Made by a program: the position numbers and the translations under genes
Part shown: piece by piece, positions 25,160 to 33,434 of the stretch
How the letters are laid out: each line of letters starts with the position of its first letter
How positions within the stretch are numbered: the stretch's first letter is position 1
The notes under the pieces: model-generated
What the model saw: only the letters and a program-made list of their open reading frames with translations
Databases searched by the model: none
Told to the model about the DNA's origin: nothing
From: Gemmatimonadota bacterium
GTDB taxonomy: Bacteria; Gemmatimonadota; Gemmatimonadetes; Gemmatimonadales; Gemmatimonadaceae
Direction of reading: 5' to 3'
Length of the DNA: 33,434 nt
Assembly: GCA_947475795.1 (NCBI GenBank)
Contig: CANJOX010000002.1
Span: 1 to 33,434 of the forward strand

Positions 25160-25677
25160 GAGGGGGCGCGGAAGAAGGTCAGTGCCGTGCTGCCGTAGCG
25201 GCGGGTTTCGCCGATCGCGGGGAGAACCACCGAAGACGAATGTTCAATCCCGAACACATCGGCGAAAGGGACCGCCATCCACCGCTCGACCAACTGGCGC
25301 ACGGTGTCGGACGCGTAGGGCGGATCGGCGAATGCCACATCGTAGGCGCCCGGGGCAAGCCGCTCCACGAAGCGCAGCGCGTCCTCGCGATGCATGTGGG
25401 CGTGCGGATGCCCACCGAGCTGCTGCAGGTTGGCCGAGATGGTGGCCAGCGACGCGGGCGACTGCTCCACGAAGTCGCAGCGCGCCGCGCCGCGCGAGAG
25501 TGCCTCGAGGCCGAGCGCGCCGCTGCCGGCGCACAAGTCCAGCACGCGCGCATCGGGGAGCAGCTGGTGCACGATACTCATCCAGGACTCCCGGACGCGA
25601 TCGCCCGTGGGTCGCACGGCCCCGCCCTCCGGCGCATTGATACGCCGGCCCCGCCACTTTCCCGAAATGATCCGCAT
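25156..25677 (-). CDS. rsmD: 16S rRNA (guanine966-N2)-methyltransferase
   Basis: RsmD is a SAM-dependent methyltransferase for G966 of 16S rRNA. The 173-residue product starts MRIISGKWRGRRINAPEG and continues VRPTGDRVRESWMSI, the family opening. The SAM site LDLCAGSGALGLEALSRGA and the catalytic FADPPY follow. rsmD-coaD is one of the most conserved gene pairs in bacteria, which supports both assignments. It starts 3 bp after recJ ends and overlaps coaD by 4 bp. Confidence 0.98.
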   Translation of the reverse strand: MRIISGKWRGRRINAPEGGAVRPTGDRVRESWMSIVHQLLPDARVLDLCAGSGALGLEALSRGAARCDFVEQSPASLATISANLQQLGGHPHAHMHREDALRFVERLAPGAYDVAFADPPYASDTVRQLVERWMAVPFADVFGIEHSSSVVLPAIGETRRYGSTALTFFRAPS

Positions 25678-25680
25678 CGT

Positions 25681-27471
25681 CTACTCCGCAGAGGGCCGCA
25701 CGCCGGCGACCCGAAGTTGCAGGCGTGACACGCCACGATACTCGTCGCGTTCAAGCCGATAAGCCAGATCTACCCGACGCGAGACATCGAGCGAGGGGGC
25801 CAATGCCGCCATCCCCCACCCGATCGCCTCCAGCACCCCGTCGGAGCCATCGACGGCCAGCTTGAGCCCGTCCGTCCCGACACGCCGTGGCGGCGCGACG
25901 AGGCGGACGCCCGTGGTGCGCAACATGGGCGACGGATTGCCCATGCCGAACGGCTCGAAGTGCCGGATCATCTTTTCAAGCGACTCGCCCACGCTGTCGA
26001 TCGGGACATCGAGATCGACCCGCAACTCCGGGACGAGGTCCTGTGCCGTCAGGCGATCGCGGGCCACCTCGTCAAAGCGCTCCACGAACGCCGGCAGCTG
26101 TCGGGCGTCCATCGTCAGGCCAGCGGCCGCGCGATGCCCACCGAATCGCTGAAAGAGCGAGGAGCACTCCCCCAGCGCGCCATGCAGATCGAAGGCGCCG
26201 ATCGACCGGCCCGATCCTTTGCCGATTCCGTCCTGTACGGCGACCAGCACGGCAGGACGCGCCGTCTGCTCGACGATCCGGGACGCGACGATGCCGATGA
26301 CCCCGGCGTGCCACCCATCGCGCGACAGCACGTAGGCATACCGGTCCTGCGCCGCGGCGGCGTCGACCTGCCGCAGCGCATCGTCCAACACCGTGCGATC
26401 AAGCGACTGACGGGCCTGATTAAGCTCTTCGAGCTCGCGCGCGATGACGTTGGCCTCGTCGTCCCGTTCGGCGAGCAACAACTGCAGCCCAAGCTTTGCG
26501 TCGGCGATCCGGCCAGCGGCATTCAGGCGTGGGGCGAGCACGAAGCCCACCCGCCCCGCCGTGAGCGCCTTCCCCTCGAGGCCGGACGAACGGATCAGGG
26601 CGCGCAAGCCGGCGTGGGTGGTCTCAGCCAGCAGCTTGAGCCCATAGCGCACCAACACGCGATTCTCGCCGCGCAGCGGGGCCACATCCGCGATCGTCGC
26701 CAGCGCGACGAGATCCAGCTGACGATGGGCCAGTGCGGGCGAGACGCCGAACGCGTCGCACAGCGCGAGTGCAAGCTTGTACGCCACGCCGACCGCCGCG
26801 AGATCCTTGTCGGGCGACGGGCACTCGGGGTGTCGCGGATTGCAGATCGCGTACGAGGCCGGCAGCGCGTGCCCGGGGAGGTGGTGATCCGTGATGATCA
26901 CATCGATCCGCGCAGCATTCAGGGCATCCACTGCTTCCCGGGCGCTGGTCCCGCAGTCACAAGTCACCACCAGCGTCGCACCGGCGCGCTGCGCCGCCTC
27001 GACGCCGGCACTCCCCAGATCGTACCCGTCGGTGAGCCGATTCGGCACGAAGGGCACCACGTGCTGCGCCCCGAGCCCGCGCAACACGCGGACCAGGAGC
27101 GCCGTGGAGCTCATCCCGTCCACATCGTAGTCGCCGTGCACGAAGATGGTTTCCTGCGCCCGGACCGCGTCCGCGATGCGGGCGACGGCGCGCGGGAGAT
27201 CACGCAGGGTGTCCGGTGCGCTCACCTGCTCGAGCCGCGGCCGGAGGAAGCGTTTGGCTGCCTCCACGTCCCGATAGCCGCGGGCCATCAGCAGACGACA
27301 CACGGGCTCAGGGAGCAGCAGCGCGGACGCCAACGCCTCGACGTCGCCGAGAGCGGCAGGCGTGGCGGCAACCCAGCGGGCGTCCGGGCGCTGACGCGCG
27401 GCCGGGCGGGCGGCAGGAGCCGTCGCGCCATCGAGGCGGCGAGTCCGTGGAGAACGGGTGGTGTCGGTCAC
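25681..27471 (-). CDS. recJ: Single-stranded-DNA-specific exonuclease RecJ
   Basis: RecJ degrades single-stranded DNA 5' to 3' in recombination and mismatch repair. From the GTG at 27471 the product has 596 residues. A basic Pro/Ala-rich leader occupies the first 35. The DHH-domain motifs are HGDYDVDGMSS (113-122), VVTCDCGTSA (Asp172) and the DHH triad at 195-197. GRIADAKLGLQLLLA, the DHHA1 segment (RFGGHRAAAGLTM) and a C-terminal OB fold follow. A longer reading to 27642 overlaps the preceding zinc-ribbon gene and adds an unlikely Gly-rich stretch, so I rejected that start. Confidence 0.95.
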   Translation of the reverse strand: MTDTTRSPRTRRLDGATAPAARPAARQRPDARWVAATPAALGDVEALASALLLPEPVCRLLMARGYRDVEAAKRFLRPRLEQVSAPDTLRDLPRAVARIADAVRAQETIFVHGDYDVDGMSSTALLVRVLRGLGAQHVVPFVPNRLTDGYDLGSAGVEAAQRAGATLVVTCDCGTSAREAVDALNAARIDVIITDHHLPGHALPASYAICNPRHPECPSPDKDLAAVGVAYKLALALCDAFGVSPALAHRQLDLVALATIADVAPLRGENRVLVRYGLKLLAETTHAGLRALIRSSGLEGKALTAGRVGFVLAPRLNAAGRIADAKLGLQLLLAERDDEANVIARELEELNQARQSLDRTVLDDALRQVDAAAAQDRYAYVLSRDGWHAGVIGIVASRIVEQTARPAVLVAVQDGIGKGSGRSIGAFDLHGALGECSSLFQRFGGHRAAAGLTMDARQLPAFVERFDEVARDRLTAQDLVPELRVDLDVPIDSVGESLEKMIRHFEPFGMGNPSPMLRTTGVRLVAPPRRVGTDGLKLAVDGSDGVLEAIGWGMAALAPSLDVSRRVDLAYRLERDEYRGVSRLQLRVAGVRPSAE

Positions 27472-27491
27472 TCGTGCAATGTACCGGCCGC

Positions 27492-27561
27492 GCACCGGAG
27501 GGTGCACCCGAAAGTCCGCATGTGTACCCGCCGCAACGGGCGCCGACCCGCGAAGGCCGGC
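27492..27561 (-). other. Two small hairpins in the gap before recJ
   Basis: The 107-base gap between the zinc-ribbon gene and recJ holds two inverted repeats. One at 27542-27561 has a stem of about seven pairs with a short TTCGC-type loop. The other at 27492-27505 pairs GCACC with GGTGC around CTCC. Neither is followed by a U tract, so a classical terminator is not supported. They may be processing or stabilising structures. Confidence 0.35.
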
Positions 27562-27578
27562 ACCCATCCCGAGGGGCG

Positions 27579-28310
27579 TCAGCCCTGTGCCGCCGCCGGC
27601 GGAGTCGGGATGAAGTACAGCAGGCATCCGCACCCTTCGCACGGCTCGATCAGCGTGCCCGTCGACATCGGCAGGCGACGCTGCAGCGGAATCGCCGTAT
27701 CACAGCTGCCGCACGAGAAATCCTCATGCAGCTGAAACACCACCGTGGTGCGGCGGCGGGTCTGCACGCGATCATACTTGCTGAGCAAAGACCGACCCAC
27801 ACCGACGGACGACTGGTCGCGCTTCGCCCGCGCCACCGCGATCTCCGCGTCGATGACCGCCAGCTCCCCCGCGAGGGCGCCCCGTGCCGCCTGCTGCTCC
27901 CCCGTGGTCCGTTCCAGCACGTCCCGATGCGCCGCGACAGCCGTACGCAGATCTACGATCCGGCGCGACACGCCCTGTGACTCACTCTCTTCGTCGGCGA
28001 GCAGCTTCCGGGCGGCCTCGACCTGCGCCGATGCGGCGGTGACCTCCTTCACCTTCTGCGCGTTGTTCAACACCTCGATGTTCTTCTCGAGACGCAGGCG
28101 GTGCTCGACGATGCGCGCCTCGAGCGCGCGATGTTTCGTCAGCTCACGCTCGAGCGCCGCCTCGTTCCGGGTGACCTCATCGGCGGCACGCTGACGTGCC
28201 TTGTCGAGGACCGCGAGGCGGGGAGACAGCGCGTCACGCCGGGTTTCGATCGCGCGAATGACTTCATCGTCCTGCTGGACGATCAACAGTGCTTGGAGCT
28301 CGGAATTCAC
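27579..28310 (-). CDS. Coiled-coil protein with C-terminal zinc ribbon
   Basis: From the GTG at 28310, which follows GGAGGTG by a few bases, the product has 243 residues. Residues from about 20 to 185 are a long charged coiled coil (for example RLEKNIEVLNNAQKVKEVTA). The C-terminus has two Cys pairs, CGSC and CEGC, spaced as in a C4 zinc ribbon, between HEDFS and LLYF. This matches the widespread CT398-like 'zinc ribbon domain' family of unknown role. It has a hinge-like helical hairpin and often sits near nucleic-acid genes. Here it lies between dnaG and recJ. The exact function is unknown. Confidence 0.88.
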   Translation of the reverse strand: MNSELQALLIVQQDDEVIRAIETRRDALSPRLAVLDKARQRAADEVTRNEAALERELTKHRALEARIVEHRLRLEKNIEVLNNAQKVKEVTAASAQVEAARKLLADEESESQGVSRRIVDLRTAVAAHRDVLERTTGEQQAARGALAGELAVIDAEIAVARAKRDQSSVGVGRSLLSKYDRVQTRRRTTVVFQLHEDFSCGSCDTAIPLQRRLPMSTGTLIEPCEGCGCLLYFIPTPPAAAQG

Positions 28311-28348
28311 TACACCTCCAGGAGGGAGATCAGGTCGATGGTCGACCG

Positions 28349-30274
28349 TCACCCCTTCGGTTTAGCCCGCGGACTGCGAATAGGCAAGAGCCGACGTAAT
28401 TCGGCCTCGAGCTCGAGCCGCTCCCGCATCAAGATATCCTGCTCGTCGCGCGTCGCTGTCCGCATGGCGCTGCGAATCTCGTCGACCCGTTCGTCGAGCC
28501 GCCTGGCGTCCAGCTTGCTGAGGCTTAGACCGATGTCGGACGACTCGACCGTGATCGCCACCGCCCCGTCGGTCAGCTCCTGCAGAACCGCCAGCGCACC
28601 GGCGGGCAGACGTTCGGCGATCTGCTCCAGATCGTCGGTCAGCGCCGCCTCGAGCAGCGCCCCGAAGAGGGCCCCGTAATTCGCATGGCGAAAGCTGGCC
28701 GGCGGATGACGTTCCGCCACCCGTTCGGCGACCGCACGATCGGCCAGCATCGCGCGCACGAGCGTCCGCTCCACTGGCTCGTCCCGCCGCGCCCGCGGCG
28801 GCACGTTGGTGCTTTTCCACTCCGGCGCGTTGCCCTTGTTGCGGCGGCCCTTCCACACGGGCTTGTCCCCCGACGGCGGCGGCAAGGGGGCTGGCTCGGC
28901 CTCGGCCGAGGGGCCCTCGAACTCCGGCAACGGCTCGTCCGCCGCGCGGTCCGGTGGCCCGCTCTGGGTGCCCGGGGCACGCCGTCGTCCATTCTCTGCC
29001 ACCGCGTCCGCTTCGGTCGCCAGCGTGAGCTTGTCGAGGTGTGAGACATCGGCGAGCCGCGCCAGGTACAGATCACGCGTGAGCGGGTCCCGCGCCGCAC
29101 GGATCGTGGGGAGCAGCTTGTCGATCGCGATGCGACGGCGACGCAGGTCGGAAAACCAGCCCAGCCGTTCCAGAATCTGCACTTGCCGGTCGAACAGATC
29201 GATCGCCAATCCGAGCTGCACATCCATCGCCGCACGGCCGTGGTCGCGCACGAACGTGTCGGGATCCTCGTTCTCCGGCAGCGTCACCACGCGTACCGAC
29301 GCCTTGTGCCCCAGGAGTTCCAGCCCCGAGCGGAACGTGGCCTTCTGTCCGGCCTCATCGCTGTCGTACAGCAAAAAGACTTCGCTGGCATAGCGCACCA
29401 GCAACTGCGCCTGTTCGTCGGTCAGGGCGGTACCAAGCGGCGCGACGACTTCGTCGATCCCCGCCAGCGTCAACCGGATCGCATCGAGATACCCCTCCAC
29501 AACGATCGCGCGTCCGGCCCGCCGCATTCCCTGCTTCGCGGTGTGCAGGTTGTACAGCGTCCGCCGCTTCTGGAAAACAGGCGACTCCGGACTGTTCAGG
29601 TACTTCGGGGCGTCGTCACCAAGGGCGCGCCCGCCGAACCCGACGTGACGTCCCAACTCGTCGAGAATCGGAAACATGACGCGGCCACGGAAACGCGGCC
29701 GCGGGTCGGTCTCACCCTCACGCACCACGAAGAGGCCGGCCTCGAGCAGGCGCGCGTCATCCGCACCGAGCGAGTGCAGGTAGCGGCGCAGCGCCTGCGG
29801 GTCGCGCGGCGCAAACCCCAAGCCGAACCGCTCGCACGCCGCGTCATCCAGCTGACGTTGCTGGAGATACGCGCGCGCCTCACGCCCGGTGTCGTCCGCG
29901 AGCTGTCGCTGGAACCAGTCCGCGGCGGCTGCCAGCACCTCATGATTCGGCGCGTTTGGATCAGGCGCCTGCGCCCGCATGGGGACATCGATCACTTCGA
30001 TGCCAACCCGTTCGCCGATCATCTTCACCGCGGCCGGCCAGTCCAGCCCGAGTCGCTTCCGCACAAAGCTGAACACATCACCGCTTTCGTGGCACACGAA
30101 GCAGTGATAGCTCCCGCGCTTCGGAGATACCGAGAAATTCGGATTCGTCCCGCCGTGAAACGGGCACGGCCCGCGATAGTCACCGCCGGCACGCTTGAGC
30201 GGGACGAACTCGCCGATGATCTGGACGACGTCGGCCGCCGTGCGGACCCGCTCGATGATCTCGTCGGAGATCAC
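28349..30274 (-). CDS. dnaG: DNA primase
   Basis: DnaG makes RNA primers at the replication fork. From the GTG at 30274 the product has 641 residues. The N-terminal zinc finger uses Cys37, His40, Cys58 and Cys61 (CPFH ... CFVC). The RNA polymerase core and TOPRIM fold follow (AIVVEGYLDAIRLTLAG, LLYDSDEAGQKA). Residues of about 427-501 are a low-complexity Pro/Glu/Arg-rich linker, longer than usual. A helical C-terminal domain of about 140 residues follows, which would bind the DnaB helicase. The GTG overlaps the mutS2 stop as GTGA. An upstream in-frame start at 30316 is unlikely because it adds Gly-rich residues. Confidence 0.97.
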   Translation of the reverse strand: MISDEIIERVRTAADVVQIIGEFVPLKRAGGDYRGPCPFHGGTNPNFSVSPKRGSYHCFVCHESGDVFSFVRKRLGLDWPAAVKMIGERVGIEVIDVPMRAQAPDPNAPNHEVLAAAADWFQRQLADDTGREARAYLQQRQLDDAACERFGLGFAPRDPQALRRYLHSLGADDARLLEAGLFVVREGETDPRPRFRGRVMFPILDELGRHVGFGGRALGDDAPKYLNSPESPVFQKRRTLYNLHTAKQGMRRAGRAIVVEGYLDAIRLTLAGIDEVVAPLGTALTDEQAQLLVRYASEVFLLYDSDEAGQKATFRSGLELLGHKASVRVVTLPENEDPDTFVRDHGRAAMDVQLGLAIDLFDRQVQILERLGWFSDLRRRRIAIDKLLPTIRAARDPLTRDLYLARLADVSHLDKLTLATEADAVAENGRRRAPGTQSGPPDRAADEPLPEFEGPSAEAEPAPLPPPSGDKPVWKGRRNKGNAPEWKSTNVPPRARRDEPVERTLVRAMLADRAVAERVAERHPPASFRHANYGALFGALLEAALTDDLEQIAERLPAGALAVLQELTDGAVAITVESSDIGLSLSKLDARRLDERVDEIRSAMRTATRDEQDILMRERLELEAELRRLLPIRSPRAKPKG

Positions 30275-32703
30275 GCCAACTCCGCCACAGTCACCCCCGC
30301 GCCCCCTTCGTTCCACGCACCAAGCCGGAATCCGGCCACGCGCGTGTCCTTTTTCAGCATCTCGCTCACGCGGGCGCGCAACGCGCCGGTCCCCTTTCCG
30401 TGAATGATCCGTAATTCCCGGAGATCCGCGCGAATCGCCGAATCCAGCGCGTGCAGCACGTGATCGCCCAGCTCGTCGACGCGCATGCCACGCACGTCGA
30501 CCTCCCGGATCGGCTCACCCTCGGGCACCGAGCCCGCGTATGTCACTTTCACCGCGGGCGGCGGTGGGGCCGCCGTGCGTGTGAGCGACGCGAGCGGCAC
30601 GGTGACAGTGAGCGAGCCCACCACCACGCGCGCATCGCCACCGCGCACGGACACCACCTGCCCGCTCTTGTTGTCGAGAGTGGCCACCAGCACCCGATCG
30701 CCCTCGACGATCGGCTTCTGCGCCGTGGCGGGGCGCACGGGCGACACGGCGGCCTGCACCTGCGCGCGCACCTTGGCCCGCTCGCGCGCGGCCCGTTGCT
30801 GCACGGCGTCCACCGCGGCACCCTGTTCCGCCGCCGCGTCCTCGACGGCGCGACGCGCCGCACGCGCGGCCTCCTCGAGCGCCTCGGCCTGCTCACCCGC
30901 CTTGATCCGAATGTCGGCAATCGCGCGCTCGACCTGCCCACGTGCCTCCAGCAGATACTTGCGCGCCTCTTGCCGCGCGACCTTTTCCGACTCACGCTCA
31001 CGCTCACGCACCTTGAGCTCACGATCGGTCACGGTGCCGAGCCGCGCGCGCAGCTTTTCCTGCTCGCGATCCATGAGCCGTTCGCGCTCCCCCAGCGCAC
31101 CCTCGCGCGCTTCCACATCGGACAGCAACACCGCCAGATCGCGCTCGCCCTGCGGCAGTCTGGCCTCGGCGCGCGCAATCACCTCTTCCGGCAGCGCCAG
31201 CCGGCGCGCGATACTCAGGCCGTAACTGCGACCGGGTACTCCTTTCAACAGGCGGTAGGTGGGGGCCAGCTGCACCGCATCGAATTGCAGCGATGCGTTG
31301 ACCACGCCCTCGACCTCGGTGGCCAGCAGCTTCAGTTGCCCCAGGTGGGTCGTCGCAATCGTCGTCGCCGCGCGATGCGTCAACGTTTCAAGAATCGAGC
31401 CGCCAAGTGCCGCGCCTTCGGCCGGGTCGGTACCCGATCCCAGCTCGTCGATCAGCACCAGCGACTGCGCCGTCGCGGATCGCAAAATCTCCCCAAGGTT
31501 CTTGAGGTGCGCGCTGAACGTGGACAGGCTCGCCTCGATGCTCTGCTCATCGCCGACATCGGCAAAGACATCATCGAAGACCGGCAGGCGGCTGGTGGCA
31601 CCGACCGGGACGGGCACGCCAGCCTGCGCGAGCATGCAGAGCAACCCGATCGCCTTCAACAGGACCGTCTTGCCGCCGGTGTTCGGCCCGGACACCAGCA
31701 GCGTGTGTTCCTGCGCGAACAGTGTCAGGTCGAACGCCACGACCGGCGTCCCGCGCGCGAGCAATAAGGGGTGGCGTCCATCGACGATCGCGAGACCGTC
31801 GGCAGGCGCGCAGAACGTCAGCGCGGCGCATCCGGCGTCGATCGCGTAGCGCGCCCTCGCGTAGAGGGCATCGAGTGCGACCAATGCCCCGAACGCCGCC
31901 AGCGCCTGCTCGTGATACGGCTGCAGTTGCGTGGTGAGTTCGCGCAGCACCCGCTCGACTTCCCGCTGCTCCTCGTACTCGAGTTCGCGCACACGATTCC
32001 CGAATTCCACCGCCGCGGGCGGCTCCACGAAAATCGTGGCCCCCGTTCCCGAACTGTCATGCACGATACCGCCAACGTAGCCGCGCGCTTCGCGACGCAT
32101 GGGCATCACCCACCGGCCGTTGCGCATCGTGACGGACAGATCGCTGACCTGATGGTGCGGCTCGAGGCGGGCCATCTCGCGCTCGAGCAGACGCACGAGC
32201 TCCCCCTCGGCCTGCCGGAGCTCGCGTCGCACCCGACGGAGCGCGGGCGACGCGTCATCGCGCACGGTGCCGTCGTCGGCGATCGCACGACCGATCGCGT
32301 CCTCGAGCGGGCGCAGATCGACGAGGCGATCGAGGAACGCCTGCAGGAACGCCACCGTCAGGCGCGGACGCCGGGGATCGCGCAGGGCCTCCCGCACGCG
32401 CCGCGAGGAACGCAGCAGGATCGCCCCCTGCAGCAGCTCGAGCGCCGACCAGGTGAGCCCCTCGATGCGGAGCCGTCGGAGCGCCTCGCCAAGCTCTGGA
32501 ATGGGCTCACTGGGCCAGCCGAGCTCAGAATCCACCAGGGTCCGCATGGCACCGAGGCGTGCGTGCTCGCCCTCGATCCACTCCCGGTCGGCCCGCGGCA
32601 CCAACGCCCGCACGGCGGCGGCACCCGGCGCCGAGTTGGCACGACCGGCCACGTGCGCGAGCATGCGGGGAAATTCGAGGATGCCCAGCGCGTGCGCGTT
32701 CAC
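30271..32703 (-). CDS. mutS2: Endonuclease/ATPase MutS2
   Basis: MutS2 is a MutS-family ATPase involved in recombination suppression and rescue of collided ribosomes in other bacteria. I chose GTG at 32703 because GAGGAG lies just upstream. The product has 810 residues. After a helical lever region, the Walker A GPNTGGKT is at 339-346. It is followed by DEQSIEASLSTFSAHLKNL and a Walker B region LVLIDELGSGTDPAEGAAL. A long coiled coil (about 500-640) follows. The C-terminal Smr domain (about 734-810) has DVRG and HGKGTGAL motifs. The in-frame extension to 32763 lacks support. It is translationally coupled to dnaG. Confidence 0.96.
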   Translation of the reverse strand: MNAHALGILEFPRMLAHVAGRANSAPGAAAVRALVPRADREWIEGEHARLGAMRTLVDSELGWPSEPIPELGEALRRLRIEGLTWSALELLQGAILLRSSRRVREALRDPRRPRLTVAFLQAFLDRLVDLRPLEDAIGRAIADDGTVRDDASPALRRVRRELRQAEGELVRLLEREMARLEPHHQVSDLSVTMRNGRWVMPMRREARGYVGGIVHDSSGTGATIFVEPPAAVEFGNRVRELEYEEQREVERVLRELTTQLQPYHEQALAAFGALVALDALYARARYAIDAGCAALTFCAPADGLAIVDGRHPLLLARGTPVVAFDLTLFAQEHTLLVSGPNTGGKTVLLKAIGLLCMLAQAGVPVPVGATSRLPVFDDVFADVGDEQSIEASLSTFSAHLKNLGEILRSATAQSLVLIDELGSGTDPAEGAALGGSILETLTHRAATTIATTHLGQLKLLATEVEGVVNASLQFDAVQLAPTYRLLKGVPGRSYGLSIARRLALPEEVIARAEARLPQGERDLAVLLSDVEAREGALGERERLMDREQEKLRARLGTVTDRELKVRERERESEKVARQEARKYLLEARGQVERAIADIRIKAGEQAEALEEAARAARRAVEDAAAEQGAAVDAVQQRAARERAKVRAQVQAAVSPVRPATAQKPIVEGDRVLVATLDNKSGQVVSVRGGDARVVVGSLTVTVPLASLTRTAAPPPPAVKVTYAGSVPEGEPIREVDVRGMRVDELGDHVLHALDSAIRADLRELRIIHGKGTGALRARVSEMLKKDTRVAGFRLGAWNEGGAGVTVAELA

Positions 32704-32762
32704 GGACGTCTCCTCATGGTCGTGCGACCGCGAGGTGCGGGCGCTACGCTCCTGAAACGGCA

Positions 32763-32798
32763 CGAACCCGGACCGCCGTATGCGCTGGTCCGGGTTCG
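32763..32798. terminator. Strong hairpin between yqeY and mutS2
   Basis: A 12-bp perfect inverted repeat (CGAACCCGGACC with GGTCCGGGTTCG, 12-base loop) lies 55 bases after the yqeY stop. No U tract follows on either strand. It may be a weak or Rho-assisted terminator, or an RNA processing site that sets the ratio of rpsU-yqeY to mutS2-dnaG mRNA. The rest of the 150-base gap holds no gene. Confidence 0.45.
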
Positions 32799-32853
32799 GA
32801 ATCTGCAGAGATCTGTCATTCGGCTGGCCGCGACGTGTCCTGCGTTGTCGTCA

Positions 32854-33315
32854 TCACCCGCGCGCGAATTCCTCGCGCACGATCGCGTTGATCGTACTGC
32901 CGTCTGCCCGCCCCTTGAACAGGGGCATCACCTTGGCCATCGCGGCGCCGACGTTGGCCGCACCGTCCGTGATTGCCGCCCGCACCGCCGCCCGGATTTC
33001 TTCGGGGTCGATCTGGGCCGGCAGATACGTTTCGAGTGCGGTGACCTCGCGCTGCTCCTTCTCGCTGAGATCGGTCCGTCCTGCTTTCGCATACATCTCG
33101 ACGGACTCGCGCCGACGTTTGATACCCTTGCGGATGACGTCGATCACGTCATCGTCGGTGGCATCGCGACGCACTTCAATCTCGCGATTCTTGACCTCGG
33201 AGATGATCATGCCGAGGAGCATCACGTGATCCTTCAACTGCTCCCGGCGCGCGTCGGCCTGCTCGCGCTGTAAACGCGCCAGCAAAGAACCGCCGGCATC
33301 CACGGAACTGCTCAC
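32854..33315 (-). CDS. yqeY: YqeY / GatB-like family protein
   Basis: The 153-residue product starts at GTG. It has the YqeY layout: helices with [15 protein letters not shown] and [37 protein letters not shown] and [17 protein letters not shown] follow. The GatB-like C-terminal domain has [19 protein letters not shown]. The domain is related to the tRNA-binding end of the Glu-tRNA amidotransferase B subunit, but its exact role is unknown. Position directly after rpsU is the classical rpsU-yqeY-dnaG arrangement. The start overlaps the rpsU stop (GTGA). Confidence 0.95.
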   Translation of the reverse strand: MSSSVDAGGSLLARLQREQADARREQLKDHVMLLGMIISEVKNREIEVRRDATDDDVIDVIRKGIKRRRESVEMYAKAGRTDLSEKEQREVTALETYLPAQIDPEEIRAAVRAAITDGAANVGAAMAKVMPLFKGRADGSTINAIVREEFARG

Positions 33316-33434
33316 CCGTTACGGGTGCGCCGATTCTTGCGGACAGCCGCGTTCATCTTGCGCTTGCGCTTCTCCGAGGGCTTCTCGTAATGACGATGCT
33401 TGCGCAGGTCGGACAGGATCCCGGCCTTCTCGCA
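33312..33434 (-). CDS. rpsU: 30S ribosomal protein S21, C-terminal part (cut by the right edge)
   Basis: Reading minus from the right edge gives 40 codons ending at TGA (33314-33312). The peptide [20 protein letters not shown] is followed by [20 protein letters not shown]. The [12 protein letters not shown] segment identifies S21, a small basic 30S protein important for initiation. The N-terminal third is outside the window, so the promoter of the whole right-hand unit is not visible. The stop overlaps yqeY by 4 bp. Confidence 0.95.
   Translation of the reverse strand, partial: CEKAGILSDLRKHRHYEKPSEKRKRKMNAAVRKNRRTRNG

Noticed and set aside
25960..27735. 591-codon plus-strand open frame
   Set aside because: It is antisense to recJ. 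It is a GC-rich shadow frame with His/Arg-rich composition, and recJ motifs are unambiguous on the other strand.
31771..33273. 500-codon plus-strand open frame
   Set aside because: It is antisense to mutS2 and yqeY, crosses their junction, and has no domain-like pattern.

Overview
The window is a dense, GC-rich bacterial chromosome segment made almost entirely of core housekeeping genes. Gene content, the mixed gene order and the Gly/Ala/Arg-rich proteins suggest a Gemmatimonadota member, perhaps close to Gemmatimonas. That assignment is an inference from general familiarity and was not tested. No insertion sequence, prophage, CRISPR array, tRNA or rRNA gene was seen. Nearly everything lies on the minus strand, with frequent 4-base stop/start overlaps that indicate long co-transcribed units. 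Features are described below in minus-strand transcription order, right to left.

Region A (33434 to 20232): the end of rpsU, then yqeY, mutS2, dnaG, a zinc-ribbon coiled-coil gene, recJ, rsmD, coaD, pta, a three-gene partner-switching cassette (STAS protein, anti-sigma-type ATPase, PP2C phosphatase with a GAF-like region) and rsmA. It combines translation, DNA replication and repair, CoA and acetyl-phosphate metabolism, and a stress-type signalling cassette with no adjacent sigma factor.

Region B (20266 to 17707): plus-strand rex, the NADH-sensing repressor, has a perfect 18-bp Rex operator just before its start. It converges on and overlaps rsmA. Divergent from rex are a DEDDh exonuclease gene and a metallo-beta-lactamase-fold hydrolase gene.

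Region C (17706 to 2216): a structured leader with an intrinsic terminator precedes infC, which appears to start at AUU. Then come rpmI, rplT, pheS, pheT, a small coiled-coil gene, zapA, a strongly folded segment that is a candidate 6S RNA, rny, folD, xseA, xseB, ispA, dxs, nadK and recN. This unit joins translation initiation and Phe-tRNA charging, cell division, RNA turnover, one-carbon metabolism, exonuclease VII, isoprenoid precursor synthesis, NADP supply and recombinational repair.

Region D (1 to 2240): a plus-strand gene for a secreted or outer-membrane protein overlaps the 3' end of recN. It is divergent from a minus-strand gene that is cut by the window edge, is unrecognised, and has no listed full ORF. 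A good sigma70-type promoter lies between the two.

I did not find a clearly new multi-gene system. The best leads are the infC leader attenuator, the putative 6S RNA after zapA, the coiled-coil gene coupled to zapA, and the partner-switching cassette embedded in a housekeeping operon.
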